From Sparassis latifolia (Eukaryota > Basidiomycota > Agaricomycetes > Polyporales > Sparassidaceae): 64,000 nt of DNA. The notes beneath the pieces are model-generated. The model saw nothing but the letters and a program-made list of their open reading frames with translations. It ran no database searches and was not told the origin of the DNA. Where the stretch lies: the NCBI GenBank assembly GCA_018466975.1, contig CM031563.1, positions 186,001 through 250,000 of the forward strand, read 5' to 3'. This document shows, piece by piece, positions 42,505-53,875 of this stretch (its first letter is position 1; each line of letters opens with the position of its first letter). The position numbers and the translations under genes are program-made.

Positions 42505-45025
42505 ATGAGTGCAACTCCCGCTTTTCGTCTTGTAAATTTTGGTAGCCTCAAGAGATTACCGCATATTCAGCATCAGGCGAAAAGGAGCCTTGCTCTCCCT
42601 GTGCAACGATCGTTCTCCTCATCTATCCCTTCGAGGGCCAGTTCAAGTATGTGTTAATTCCTACAGGTGCTCGCCGAATGTGCAGGTCTGTTATTGACCC
42701 TTGTCTGATATCTCTGTCTTGCAGAATATGTGGCGTTTGATTGGGAGGTACATCTAATTTTTGCGTCCTTATTGTAATAACTCCACCATATCCCCTTTCA
42801 ATTATCTAGGATCCTCTGAGCCTGGAGAGTCTTCTGACGGAAGAGGAGGTTGCTATACGGTATGTCTATTCGGTCAACTAAGTAAGGTTGTAGACACAAC
42901 CAATTATTGGGATTTCCCAGCGATACTGCTAGAGCATTCTGTCAGGCAAGTTTTGTTCTAGCTGTTGTGCTAGTCGTGTTAAATCTTACCCCAACTAGTA
43001 GGAGAACCTCCTACCGCGCGTCCTTGAGGCTCAACGTACTGAAGGTCAGTCTGCGTTGTCTTACTTTCCCTCGGTGGCATGGCGCTGCGCTCTCTCGCGT
43101 CTTTCAACATCAACTCTGCTCTAACTTGATAACTGACGGATTCTCCATTTTCTGAATCCGTTCTGACTCTTATTTGGGAACCTCGCCATATGCGATGCAT
43201 CGGTTGCGAAACTCTGTCCCCCGGCGCGACATAATCCCGAAATTACTACCCCACCACACATCTCCCGACCTTAACAACTCAAGAATTCAATCATGACATC
43301 CTTCCCGAGATGGGTAAGCTGGGCTTCCTGGGACCTACTATTCAGGGCTATGGATGCGCAGGTGTGAGCAGCGTGGCGTATGGACTCATTGCACGCGAGG
43401 TTGAACGGTCAGTCTTCGTCATTCGAATCGTTGCGTCTCAAACATATTCGAGCGTATCCCTTTGGTGGTGATTGTAACCTTTGCATCCCATAGGGTTGAC
43501 TCTGGCTACCGCTCAACCTCTTCTGTTCAATCCTCCCTTGTGATGCACCCAATCAACGAGTACGGAAGCGACGCACAGAAGGAAAAGTATTTACCCCGAC
43601 TTGGTGAGCTCCTTCCAGCTTCATGCAGTTACATATCTTTCAAGTGTTTTGTATTCGGATACGACAATCCCGAAGCGATACCCTTACCGAATTTTATGGA
43701 CTGCATCTCATTTAGTGTTACGAAACTGACGTCCGTGACCATTAGCGAAGGGCGAACTTATTGGATGCTTTGTATGTTCTTATGTTCTTATTTGATTTAC
43801 TGTTTACCGTTTCATGATACCTTCCATTCGTAGGGCCTCACAGAACCAAATCATGGTTCAGATCCTGCGGGCATGGAGACCACTGCAGATCAAGTAGACG
43901 GCGGCTTTGTTCTAAATGGCGCGAAGACTTGGATCTCAAACGCCCCTGTCGCGTGAGCCTACTCTCCCGTCTTATGCCTATGTTCCTCCACAAACCTGCT
44001 AACAATTTGCAATATGCATATGCAGTGACGTCTTCGTTATCTGGGCTCGCTGCAAGTGGGACGATAAAGTGCGAGGTTTCCTCCTGGAGAAGGTATACAT
44101 ATTTGCCGCTCGAGGGCGCATGTGGAATAATCTAAAGATCTGCTTGATAGGGTACGAAGGGCCTGACTGCACCTGCAATCAAGCATAAGCTCGCGTTGCG
44201 GTGCTCCCTTACGGGCTCAATCTTCTTGGACAGCGTCGAGGTCGGACATGACGCCCTCCTGCCCAAGGCGAAAGGTCTAGGCGCACCCTTCGGTTGTCTG
44301 AATAACGCCAGGCATAGTTATCTCGTATTACGACCGTGTCATTCTCGTCTTACATGAAATTCAGGTACGGCATCTCGTGGGGTGCCATCGGTGCCCTAGA
44401 GGACTGTATCAACCGAACACGTGCATATGCACTTGAACGCCACCAATTCAACCGACCACTCGCGTCGTTCCAGTTGGTGCAGAAGAAACTCGTGGATGCG
44501 CAGACCGAGGCTGTTTTAGGTCTGCATGCGAGCTTGCAGGTGCGTTTATCCGCTATAAAGTTGGTCCTGGTGCGTGTTGAGATGCTGACATCTTTCATAC
44601 TTTTTAGGTCGGCCGTCTCAAGGATGCTGGGAAGCTGGCCCCAGAGATGATTAGCGTCGTGAAGCGTAACAACTGTGGTAAGGCCCTTGAGCACGCACGC
44701 AAGGTGCTGGATATCCTGGGCGGGAACGCGTGTTCGGACGAGTCAGTGACTCGCTTCTATTACGGTGTCTGTGTATCTGATCGCGCATATAGGTACCATG
44801 TAGGGCGTCATGTTGCGAATTTGCAAGTCGTCAATACGTACGAAGGTAAGAGTAAAATGCGGTATGCTTGGGCCGGACTGCTAAACATAATGCCGTGACG
44901 AACAGGGACATATGTACGTATTTCATGTGTCCCTGCGGTGGAAATCTTCACTATATTTTCATCAGGATATACACACCCTCATTCTGGGAAAAGCCATGAC
45001 AGGAATCCAAGCATTCGCAAATTAG
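42505..45025 (+). CDS. glutaryl-CoA dehydrogenase (acyl-CoA dehydrogenase family)
   Basis: Mitochondrial FAD enzyme that oxidises and decarboxylates glutaryl-CoA to crotonyl-CoA in lysine/tryptophan breakdown. ATG 42505 starts a presequence-like region ([20 protein letters not shown]). Many small exons then give [140 protein letters not shown], the [18 protein letters not shown] helix and [11 protein letters not shown], ending [12 protein letters not shown]. The glutamate in the '[15 protein letters not shown]' region is the family's catalytic base. Two joints use GC donors (CAG|GCAAGT near 42950 and CAG|GCATAG near 44318). No break is needed. Confidence 0.9.
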
Positions 45026-45180
45026 GCTGTACAAAAAAGCTATCATCTGCTCTGTATGATACAAGGTGGATCGTACAACTTACAAATATGATGAATGGAT
45101 GCACAAGCTCAACCGCCCTGATGAGAGGAAACAACGCAAAATAAAATCATTTCGACAACATACTTTGCCTTACCCGCAAG

Positions 45181-47811
45181 TCATGCGTCCGCATTTCTCA
45201 AAGTCGGATCAATCCATTCAAGCTCAAATAAGTCAAACACCTCCTTCTCCGTCTTCGGGAAAAATTGTTTGGAATCGTACCGGCGAGTTCTACTCGTCGT
45301 GTGAGCGATAGTCACTAAATTAAAAAGCAACACACACATTGCGGAGCTGTCAAATTTCATGGAGCTGTTTATTCGCGCGCCCATGTCGGTAAATGTGAGT
45401 CTTGACTAGGAATGAAAAATGACACACAATTTGTCTTTCGCCCATTGCCTGAGATCTCGTTGAAACATGATGGAGCCGCTCCTACACAGAAAACACCGTG
45501 AGCTACATACTCCCCAGAAGCACTGACCTGGGTGAGTTCAGTGAGCTTACCATCCGACGACGGCTGTCCAGTAGACTTCGGGGGGTGCGAAGATGAGGTC
45601 AAGCCGTCTGCGGACCCCGCGCGCGAAAGGGGAAGACGGTGGGAGGACAAACACGGTCAATGACTTCTCGAGCGAGTCCCAGTGTGTCGTGCGCAGGGGA
45701 TTGTGCCCATGAAAACCAGATAGGTCTGGACATTAGATATCATGAGGAGCGGATGCATAGCTACGCAGTCGGAACGTACGCATGACATGAGTGACCATTC
45801 CTGACCACGATCATGAGCAGAGCAATCCAAAGATAAACGAAGACCACCTTACCACGTTCGTGCAATCGGCTCACGAACCGCTTGCAGAGTCCCTTCACCC
45901 GCCCTGGATCTGGATGGGTAAAGACAATGTCGACATCGTTGTTCTCCGGCTTTCCTCGCCTGTAACTAGACGTAGATGAACAATGCGTGAGCGATTGCAA
46001 GCTGAATCAATGAGGTGAACAGACCCGCCGACAATCGTTGACACGCACCCAGGCTCAAGCTCGTCGAGCTCAGCCATTACAACTTTGCCCATCTCCTCGA
46101 CCTCGCCTCGGGGAATCCTGGTGATAAAGGAGGTAAATAAACCTCGGGACCACATATATGAAAGGACGGGAGAAAAACAAACACGTACTTGAGGCTCAGA
46201 TCCGCCCTCAATCCCAGGGCGATGCGGGTCCAATTTTCCCCCAGTCCTTCATCGCTCTCGTCTTTCTCGCCGCCGGAGTGACGTCCTTTCGCAGCACTGC
46301 GGGTGTCTGTGTGTTCTACCTCCACAAGCTCTGATGTCGGGGAATCGTCGACGCCGTAATATACTTCGAGGTCTTCCAACGACCGCAAGCCGAGATTGTA
46401 TAAGCGGCGAGCAGTAGTGGGTCCAATGCCATAAATCGAGGAAAAGAGAGATAGTGTTTGGAAGCGCTCGGACGTGAGATGTTTCTCTGAGCGATCAGAA
46501 CCCGAGTTAGCGGTATGAGACGAGTACAGGGAGTGTGAACGCACGGGCTTCGGTTATTTTCCGGTCTTCGCGAATTCTTCAACCTTGAGACAGACGGTGG
46601 GTTAGCGGATAAAGGGATTAGAGGGTGGGGAAGAACATACCATTGCGCCAATTTTTGTACCGATGAAAGGAAGCTTCTCTACCTGTTTGAGTGATTTGAT
46701 GGGATGAGGATAGGCTATACAGATAGATGAACAAGATGGGAGTACAACTGTTGGATTGTACACTTGCCCTTGATGACGGACACGGCGCGCTGATAGCTCA
46801 ACGAGCTGCGTGCTTCTCCTTCCAGAGTTCTAGTGCGGTGCATGATATCCAGTTCTGCAACAAGACCCCCGTTCGGACAGACGAGAGGAGATGCGCGTTG
46901 GCATGCATAACGCGAAGCGTAGTTAAGTCGTGAAGTGTTGGTAGGTATCGGCGGAAAGGGCGGTTGAAGATTGGACGGGATCTTGACCGAGGTTAACGGA
47001 AGCTTAGGCATAGCTGCGGCTTGAGCAGACAAGGTGGAGGGCCCAGGAGAAGGAATGAGGGGACCGCGAGACTGATTGGCTCGAGATACGTGGTGCGGAG
47101 GAGAAAGTGAGTACTTTGGACTGCGCGAGGCGGCAGGAGAGGTGACAGGGGACGGGTAAAAAGAGGAATCTGAACAAGCACAGGGGGCGGCGTTGCACAG
47201 TGGGCAGTGGGTGATGGTCTCCTCATGCAAGTCCTTTAATGCGACGTAGTCGCCGCAGGGAAGCGGTGAACCGTGTTTGATGGAGTCTCGTAGCCAGTCC
47301 GGGGTGACGACAGCTTTTGTTTTCTGGTGGACGATGGCTTCAGTAGAAGCGTTCTTGAGACGGCGTATCACGGCAAGTAGACATTCCAGCGGTACCTCCG
47401 TGCGCAGGACTTCTCCAATCTTACGATCTTCACACCTCAAAAGATATCTCAAGAGTAGAGAAGTCCTGCATACAACTTGGAATGCAGAGCCAGCACGACG
47501 AAAATACTCACGGCAAGTTCCCAGGGAACGTGTCTCTCCAGCCGTCTGCGCATGCTCACAGCGGTGATAATCACGTCTGCGTCCTCGGCATGTCTGCAGA
47601 CTGCGGCGGTGTGTCGTTCTGCGAGGAGGAAAAGCTCAGAGATCGTCGCTACATCAAGCTTGGCCTGAACGATGTATATCTTCACTTCAGGGAGAGCCTT
47701 ATCCGACGGGGAAAGCCGCGCGTGCTTGGATGACCGAAGGATGGAGGAAGAAGACTCGGATTGGGAGTCGTCGTCCTCATGTGGTTGAGGGGCAGGTCGC
47801 TTGAAGGGCAT
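45181..47811 (-). CDS. POL4: family X DNA polymerase, pol mu/TdT/Pol4-like
   Basis: Nuclear gap-filling polymerase for end joining and base-excision repair. ATG 47811 precedes an N-terminal BRCT-like domain (EVKIYIVQAKLDVATISELF ... VVTPDWLRDSIKHGSPLPCG) and a Ser/Pro linker. The polymerase core has NYASRYACQRA...YQRAVSVIK (8 kDa lyase-type region), FSSIYGIGPTTARRLYNLGL (helix-hairpin-helix), and VGGYRRGKPENNDVDIVFTH with two catalytic aspartates. The third aspartate is in VRRRLDLIFAP, and the nucleotide site VYWTAVVGW-SGSIMFQRDL is joined over an intron. The end is QFFPKTEKEVFDLFELEWID. The GW pair, instead of YF, at the steric-gate region is the pol mu/TdT pattern. Roughly eight exons; all essential residues are present. 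Confidence 0.87.
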
Positions 47812-48092
47812 GACAGGTATACTAGTTTAAGTCTGAGTACCAGGACAACTCAACCGGGCCCGACGATAGCAAAGTCACTTTCGTAGAAGCTGTCCGAGGC
47901 TATCACGAGATACGACGTCACAGCTATCATTCAGCACCAAGTAGCCTATTATCGCTGCACCGGCCGTCAAATACTGTACAGTAAACGATTCTATCGCTTC
48001 AAATAAATCCATCGAACAGCTGCCTGTGAAGGGGGTTCACCATGCAAAACACCCGGTGGGACATCATTCGCCACTCACCCACATGCCGGCGA

Positions 48093-49802
48093 TCACTGCA
48101 ACTCCAAAGTGACTGCAGAATTGGTGCTCTGCACAGAAGCAGAGCCCAACGGCTGGTCATAAGGTGGGTTTCCCCAAGCTACGCTTCCCTCCAGGCCGCT
48201 TCTCCAACGGGAAGATGTGACATTCCTACCGCGAGCTCTTCCAGAAGGGTCCTCAGCATGCTCGCTGATCTGCAGGACCGGCGCTTTATGCGTGGTGTGG
48301 AGGCTGAACGATCCCTCATAGGCACGATGCAAGGACGCCCCGGCGGGTGCATTAGACGTCCTTGCTGAGAAGTCCAGATACGTGTCCACAGGAGAATCGA
48401 CGAAGTGGACGTGCACTGGGCCATTGGAGGTCTGGGTAGAGACTTTGAATGCGCCGCCGGTCGAGTCGGGTGAGGACATTCGGACGGATGCTGTGATGGC
48501 TCTGCCGATTTCCGCTAGCATGAGTAACTCGCACCGGTGAGGGTGTCAAGTAAGTCCCCTTACCCGTTGGTGGTAATCATCGCAGTTTCTGTACTCTCTT
48601 CCCTGACGTTATCGTGGGTAAGGTGGGCGTAAACTTGTATTGGCGCGTTTGTTGTGACGAGTGAAAGATGACCAGATGTGCGAAAGTTACCCTGGATAGC
48701 GCCATTCGTGGTCTTAATATTTGCACTTTCTGCGTACAATGACTGAAAAAATGCTGTGAGATGCCGGCAGAACGCAAACTCCTAACACAACCTAAACTAA
48801 CCTCGGCAACAATACGAGCGTTGGTAGATTTAAGATTTAGTGACTTGAAAGCAATCTTGCCGTCCAAACTGCTGATGTGGTGCGAAAATAAAGGAAGATC
48901 GGTCTCAAAGGCCGAAACGTTGAGATGTTGTTCAGAAGAGCGCGGAAATCGGACAGTCACGTAGAACTGGAGGGGGTCGTATTGTCCAACCATAGATGGT
49001 GTCTGTTAATTCCTAGTCATCATGAGTGTACAGGAGAGTGCTGTGGTCATTAAATACCAGTATTCCAATGCCGGTCTGGCCTTCTTGACGTTCCAGCAAG
49101 CACACATTGGTTGCGTCCCGTGGCTCCGTCGGTCCAACGAGTAAAGAGACATCGACATGTACACGATCCGCGTGTGCACCCTCTTCTTCCACGAATGTTA
49201 TGCTTCCCCTTGCCAGAGATCCACGAGAGAATATGTACAAGACGTCTGCGGAGAGCGGCAACTCAAACGTGACTGTACGAAACGGTTCTGACGGGAACCT
49301 CTCCGCAGTCCCGCTGGCGCAGCGTATCACCTTGCCGTACTTTTCACCTGGGACCGGAAGCGGGAGCGGAATCTGAGGTGGGATCTGAGGTGAGTCCTCA
49401 GGTGGGCCCTCAGGAAGAGTCGCGGGAACGTTAGGGTCAACCCGATGCAACTACAACGTCTCAAACGGGGACTGGTAACAGACAGACGACTCCACTCACC
49501 CTGCGCCTATGGCTCTGTCCTACATCAATGGCGCTGCCGGTGAACACAACCAGAAGGAAATAGATGACCAACGCAACGCCGAACGCCTTGAAGAACCGCT
49601 TCCCTGCTGGTTCAGGGAGAGGTTCCGCGTCGATTATTGGGACATATCCTGAGCCGCTGGGGACGGGGCCAGGGTAGGCTTGACCCTGCTGATAACCGGT
49701 ATACGCAGGAGGCGCAGGATTGGTATCGCTGTGGTTCTGATCGCCGGGGAGCGGTTGCGCATTCTTGGAGGGCGAGGGCGGGGTATCATCCGTAATGATC
49801 AT
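48093..49802 (-). CDS. type II membrane protein with beta-rich ectodomain, unknown function
   Basis: Not recognised by name. ATG 49802 opens a Pro-rich cytosolic head (PAPPAYTGYQQGQAYPGPVP), then a basic-flanked membrane segment (KRFFKAFGVALVIYFLLVVF) and a Pro-rich stalk (EGPPEDSPQIPPQIPLPLPV). The rest is predicted extracellular and built of repeating beta-type stretches: TVTFELPLSADVLYIFSRGS, GQYDPLQFYVTVRFP, KIAFKSLNLKSTNARIVAE, ANIKTTNGAIQGNFRTSGHL, SLVTTNAPIQVYAHL and FKVSTQTSNGPVHVHF. The 'T.NG.I.G' periodicity resembles the adhesin-like beta-solenoid (DUF4097-type) proteins common in agaricomycetes. About five exons. The role is probably at the cell surface. Confidence 0.7.
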
Positions 49803-50399
49803 GGCGGTGGACAAGAGAACACACGCTAGAAAGACGAAATATGCTCTCGAGCGCTAGTACATGACGCGACTTAGCGCGATGACCGTATGATTCGCGCGAC
49901 TGCAATCAGCTGCGGGTGCTGCGCCGCAACTGTTTCTGACTCCTTCTCCGGACATAACTTCCACTGTGAATAGAAACAAGGCAGGTACTGGACGATAACA
50001 TATATTGGCAGACATTAATGTTGCTGAGCCTGTGGCCGTAACTGTTTGAGCTTGGAAGAATACCTAGTCACGCGTCGGCGCAGGACCCCCCGCAGTTCCC
50101 TATGAGCCCCGATGCCTGAATCCCCGAAATTGGACCCGCCGCAGGCCGGACCTCCGATCTCGGACCCCCGAAAATGGTCCAAAAACCGGTACAACTTATG
50201 TGCAGAACATCCCCGAAATTGTCCCCTTCGGCTAGAGGTTCAGTGCGAAACCCCCGAAAAATGGTCCCTGAGAGAAATTTTCCTGGAGACCCTCAACTTC
50301 CGGCGAAAATTCGTTTTGAACCCCTCGGAAACCCATTTCTCACCGCAGATGTTCGATCCCATTTTTCCCCGAAACCGGCCGGGAGGCCGGGAGCTTGAG

Positions 50400-51235
50400 T
50401 GCGAAACCCTAGTCTCGCAAGCCAGACGATCGTGCTGGGCCGTTCCTCGGCTCCGCCTCGGAGGCTGCCGAAAGCCAATATATCGGACATCGAAAAAACC
50501 ATTGCAGCCTGCATCAGGAAAACCCAACTTTCTCTTATGGACTTATTTAGACTTTTGGGTCTGAGAACCCTTAAGGCCATAAGTGTTCAAATAAGTCGAA
50601 TTTCAGACACTCAGGGAATATGCCTTAGACCCTTTTTGTCCTTATGTCCTTAAATAAGGACTATAAGCCCATTTAAGTTATTTAAGTGTCCTTTTAAGGA
50701 AAAGTGGGGTTTTCCTGATGTGCCCAGCAGAATGTCTGGTGAACTTCGGTACAGCGGGTGTAGATAACCCTCCGCCTCTCCTGCGTCCGATGGGCATCCT
50801 GTAGTCTCCGCTCCTCCTCTCGCTACTCTACACCCACTGACACTTGTCTGTATCTTGTCTAGTGTATTTATGTAACACTAGGATGCAAAACGGCCTTTTA
50901 TATTGCCCTCCCGTGTGAATGGCATCATTGAATGCAGTACAAACAGTACAGAATGATAGGCCCTTGAGATCATGCAAAGATCACAACAAAATATATTTCT
51001 GGTGTCTATTTGTGGCTATGCATCTACTCAAGCCCTCTGAGGCAGCGAAAGGGCAACTCGGAGGGCGAGATGCGAAGATTGGGGTCATCTACACCCACTG
51101 TACCGAAAGTCACCAGACGTTCTACCACAGAAGCTGCAATGGTTTTTTCGATCTCCAACATATTAGTTGTCGGTTGCTTCCGTGGGTGAACGTCTGGAAC
51201 CAAGACTAGCAAAACCCCCGAAAATGACTGTCTCC
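50400..51235. repeat. large inverted repeat flanking a 209 bp element
   Basis: About 100 bp near 50400-50512 reappears inverted near 51133-51235. The best conserved block is GCTGCAATGGTTTTTTCGA on the right arm; its reverse complement lies at about 50488-50507. Similarity fades outward (TATT.G.T.TCGG, CGTCTGG). This suggests an inverted duplication of a repeat or the sub-terminal arms of a composite element. Confidence 0.45.
50512..50720. mobile_element. MITE-like element with terminal inverted repeats
   Basis: Starts CATCAGGAAAACCC at 50512-50525 and ends with its exact reverse complement GGGTTTTCCTGATG at 50707-50720. Beyond the 14 bp the arms continue to pair with mismatches (AACTTTCTCTTA against TTCCTTAAAAGG). 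The interior is AT-rich with palindromic pieces such as CCTTAAATAAGG and contains no coding frame. No clear target-site duplication was found. Confidence 0.65.
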
Positions 51236-52100
51236 TAACCCCCGAAAATGGCCTCTGGTGGGATCAGAGCTCTAAGTGAGTTATGGGGGTCCTGTCGGTG
51301 CGCACCCATCACAAGGTCACAGGTATGTAGGTAGGTACACACCTAGACCTTCAGATGCACTGTGTTCAGCCCGGTGAATGAGTGGTGGAATTGAGCTCCG
51401 AGTCCAACAAGGCTCAAAGTCTGACCAGCCTGAGGCTATCCCATACAGAGTCTGATGCAACTTGAGATTCTGCCCAGTTTAAAGCCGGAACAGTTTTCAG
51501 TCAACTCTTGATGAGTCATGTGATATGCGTGTAACCACACTGATGCTTGGAAGTTCAACATCTCTTTGACGTCTCGACCCCTTCTCATCTGTCTCCTGTC
51601 ACGCTCATGTTCCCTTTGCTCATGTCTTTTTGTAATGGTCTGTTGAACGTTGAAGACCTGACATCATGTATGACCATATGTCAGGCTTGGTCATGTTTTT
51701 TTGTGCTTTGCTTCCCTGCAATATGCATCACCTGATGCATGTACCAGTACCCTGATCCCTGTTATGATCAGGAGCCTGTCCACTAAATGTTGATAAAGTT
51801 GATTTGACATCCTCTAACCGTAGACAAAGGCCTACTAGTAGATGACCTGCCTGGTGTAGTCTCAAGGTATGCCCCTGAAGCTCTCTCTGTCTTTGGTAAT
51901 TGATGGCTTCCTTGCTGCAGATCTTTTAATTAATTCACATGTGAGTCAAGTGAGATGTACAGTATCAGGTGGCCATCGAGCAGTGGGTGTGGTGATGACA
52001 GAATCTCAGTGTGGGGATGTCGCTGAGTGGTGAGACAGCTGGGGTGTTCTGCTGGCTGATGTCTTTTGCTTATATCTGACAGGCTCATTTAAGACTCAAA

Positions 52101-52152
52101 AGTCAGCTAAGTCAGCTAAGTTATCAGCTAAGTCAGCTAAGTTATCAGATAA
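52101..52152. repeat. short tandem repeat of AGTCAGCTA/AGTTATCAG
   Basis: Units AGTCAGCTA and AGTTATCAGCTA alternate over about 50 bp, a short minisatellite within the gene-poor region. Confidence 0.7.
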
Positions 52153-53136
52153 GAAAGTGTTATCTTCTGCTGATGTAGATGGAGTGACTACTCTGGTATG
52201 TAGGAGCGCTGCCATTGCTATATCGGGGAATCAAGATTCCTCCGTATGGAGGATAGGTCTCCTTGGCTCCATTTGGAGCTGAATGGAGATTGTACCTCTG
52301 CATGAAGATGCCAGCTACAGACAGAGAGAGCTAAATGCCCCAAGCAAGCAGATGTATCTAGACAGCATTAATATCTCTTCCTACATGCTCTATGAGTATT
52401 TTCCAAGAATATCCAACAGCTTGAGCCTGTTCCTGGTGCTCACGAGTATGTCTCACAAGCCACGTGCTGTCTCCATCCAGCTCCATGCAGAGACACGATC
52501 TCCATCTGGCATGGCACGGAGACAGCCTGCTCTATATGATGGGGGGGATTTCCATCACTCCGGGGCTCCATCCGCTACCATATGAAGCCTATGGAGCTAT
52601 CTCGAGTTCCTGATGTAGTGTTCATAATTAAAGAGAATTGGTCATGGAAGTGAAGTGAGTCAGAAGTATCACTGATTCCAGCAGATTGAGAAACTGGAGA
52701 CCAGTCTTCTGACAAAGAAATTAGAACAACTGAGGTAGAAGTAATTAATAATATAGTCCAGCAGTGAGAAAACATATTACAGCAGTATACACTCTATACA
52801 TAGAGACAGGGAGATAGCCACAGTGTTATTTTGTCATGCACACTTCTGCATTAGTTCAATAATGTCACATGCACAACCATCATGGAATGACAAAGTCTTA
52901 TTTAAACACTCTCCAGCTCATTGACCTGACAAAAAGCTGCTTAATCAATTATTTGATACATATGTTGGGTCACACAATTTTGAAGAAGATACATGAGAGA
53001 CTGTATGCTATGCAGAAACTGAAGAGGTGAAGTGTCAAAACCTCTGAATAGAACCCTAAAAGGGGGGCTATGTTGATGTCATTGGCTTAGGCTTTGTGCA
53101 ACTGTGCTCATGTGATCTAGCCACAAACATATAGTG

Positions 53137-53875
53137 TACTATTTGGGATAATTCTATTGAGAAACCTGGAAACCCCAGAAACCACCTTGAGTTGTTCAGC
53201 AACCCAGTTTCTCTCAAAGGAAGACTGTTGACAGCTGGCCGGGCTCCTGGGCACTTACATCACTGGTGGGTGTCTTGCTTAGCAAGATGCAGCACCAGTT
53301 GTACAAAATTTCTGAAAAGTGAGCGAAGCGTGGCCTCCCCAACTTTGAAACTTCATTATGAGAATTAGAGCTTATCAAACAAGTCACACTGAAGGTATGA
53401 GAACTCAGAATGTATATGAAATGGAGGAAATATTGTTCTCGCTGGTCTCTCAGATATATGAGACAGATATACTTCTAAAAGTGGCTGCTGCCATGATGGC
53501 TCGCAAAATATAAACATGACAATCATTAACCAAAAAAGGGTGCCAAGTCTCCCTCTTCCTCTCCCTTTCAAGTAATTACATAAGAGCTTGAACAGACCTT
53601 GCTTGCTTGCAAGGTTTCTCAATGAAAGGGCATGAGAACCTCAGTAGTGAGTCTGCCCTGCTTTCCACACAAACAACACCAGAGGTTTGTCATTGTTGGG
53701 ACAGCACCGATAGCAGCCAATGGAGGGCGGCCTGCCCGGCACCAAGATTTCCTCTGGGCAGGGAAACTTCTCAAGCTTCCAAATTGAGGGGTTTCTGTAA
53801 GCAGCCTCAGAAACCGGGGTTTCTTGGAGTTTCTGGGTTTCTGGGGGTTTCTCAATAGAATTATTCTACTATTTG
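53137..53875. mobile_element. hAT-like MITE with TIRs and target-site duplication
   Basis: A 19 bp perfect inverted repeat, ATAATTCTATTGAGAAACC, lies at 53148-53166 and inverted at 53846-53864. Outside it, TACTATTTG occurs directly at 53137-53145 and 53867-53875. That is a 9 bp identical flank, consistent with an 8 bp target-site duplication plus one chance base. The sub-terminal regions are rich in AAACCCAGAAACC-type repeats on the left and the inverse on the right. The interior of about 0.7 kb encodes no transposase. An 8 bp duplication is characteristic of hAT elements, so this is probably a non-autonomous hAT derivative. Confidence 0.75.

Larger units (their letters stand above)
50110..51250. 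repeat. dispersed CCCCGAAA motif
   Basis: At least seven copies on the plus strand of a core CCCCGAAA, usually as CCCCCGAAAATGG followed by TCC: near 50123, 50166, 50208, 50252, 50367, 51215 and 51239. The first five are 40-115 bp apart. They sit in GC-rich sequence that looks like degenerate tandem repeat units. Confidence 0.5.

Noticed and set aside
42505..45025. Apparent breakage of glutaryl-CoA dehydrogenase
   Set aside because: Stops between conserved blocks are explained by short introns, two of them with GC donors. All catalytic segments can be joined in frame.
50112..50564. 150-codon frame starting MPESPKLDPPQ
   Set aside because: It coincides with the repeated CCCCGAAA units and runs into a MITE. 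Composition is repeat-driven with no conserved domain.
51547..51735. 62-codon frame in the AT-rich region
   Set aside because: Short, in repeat-rich DNA, with no conserved features.
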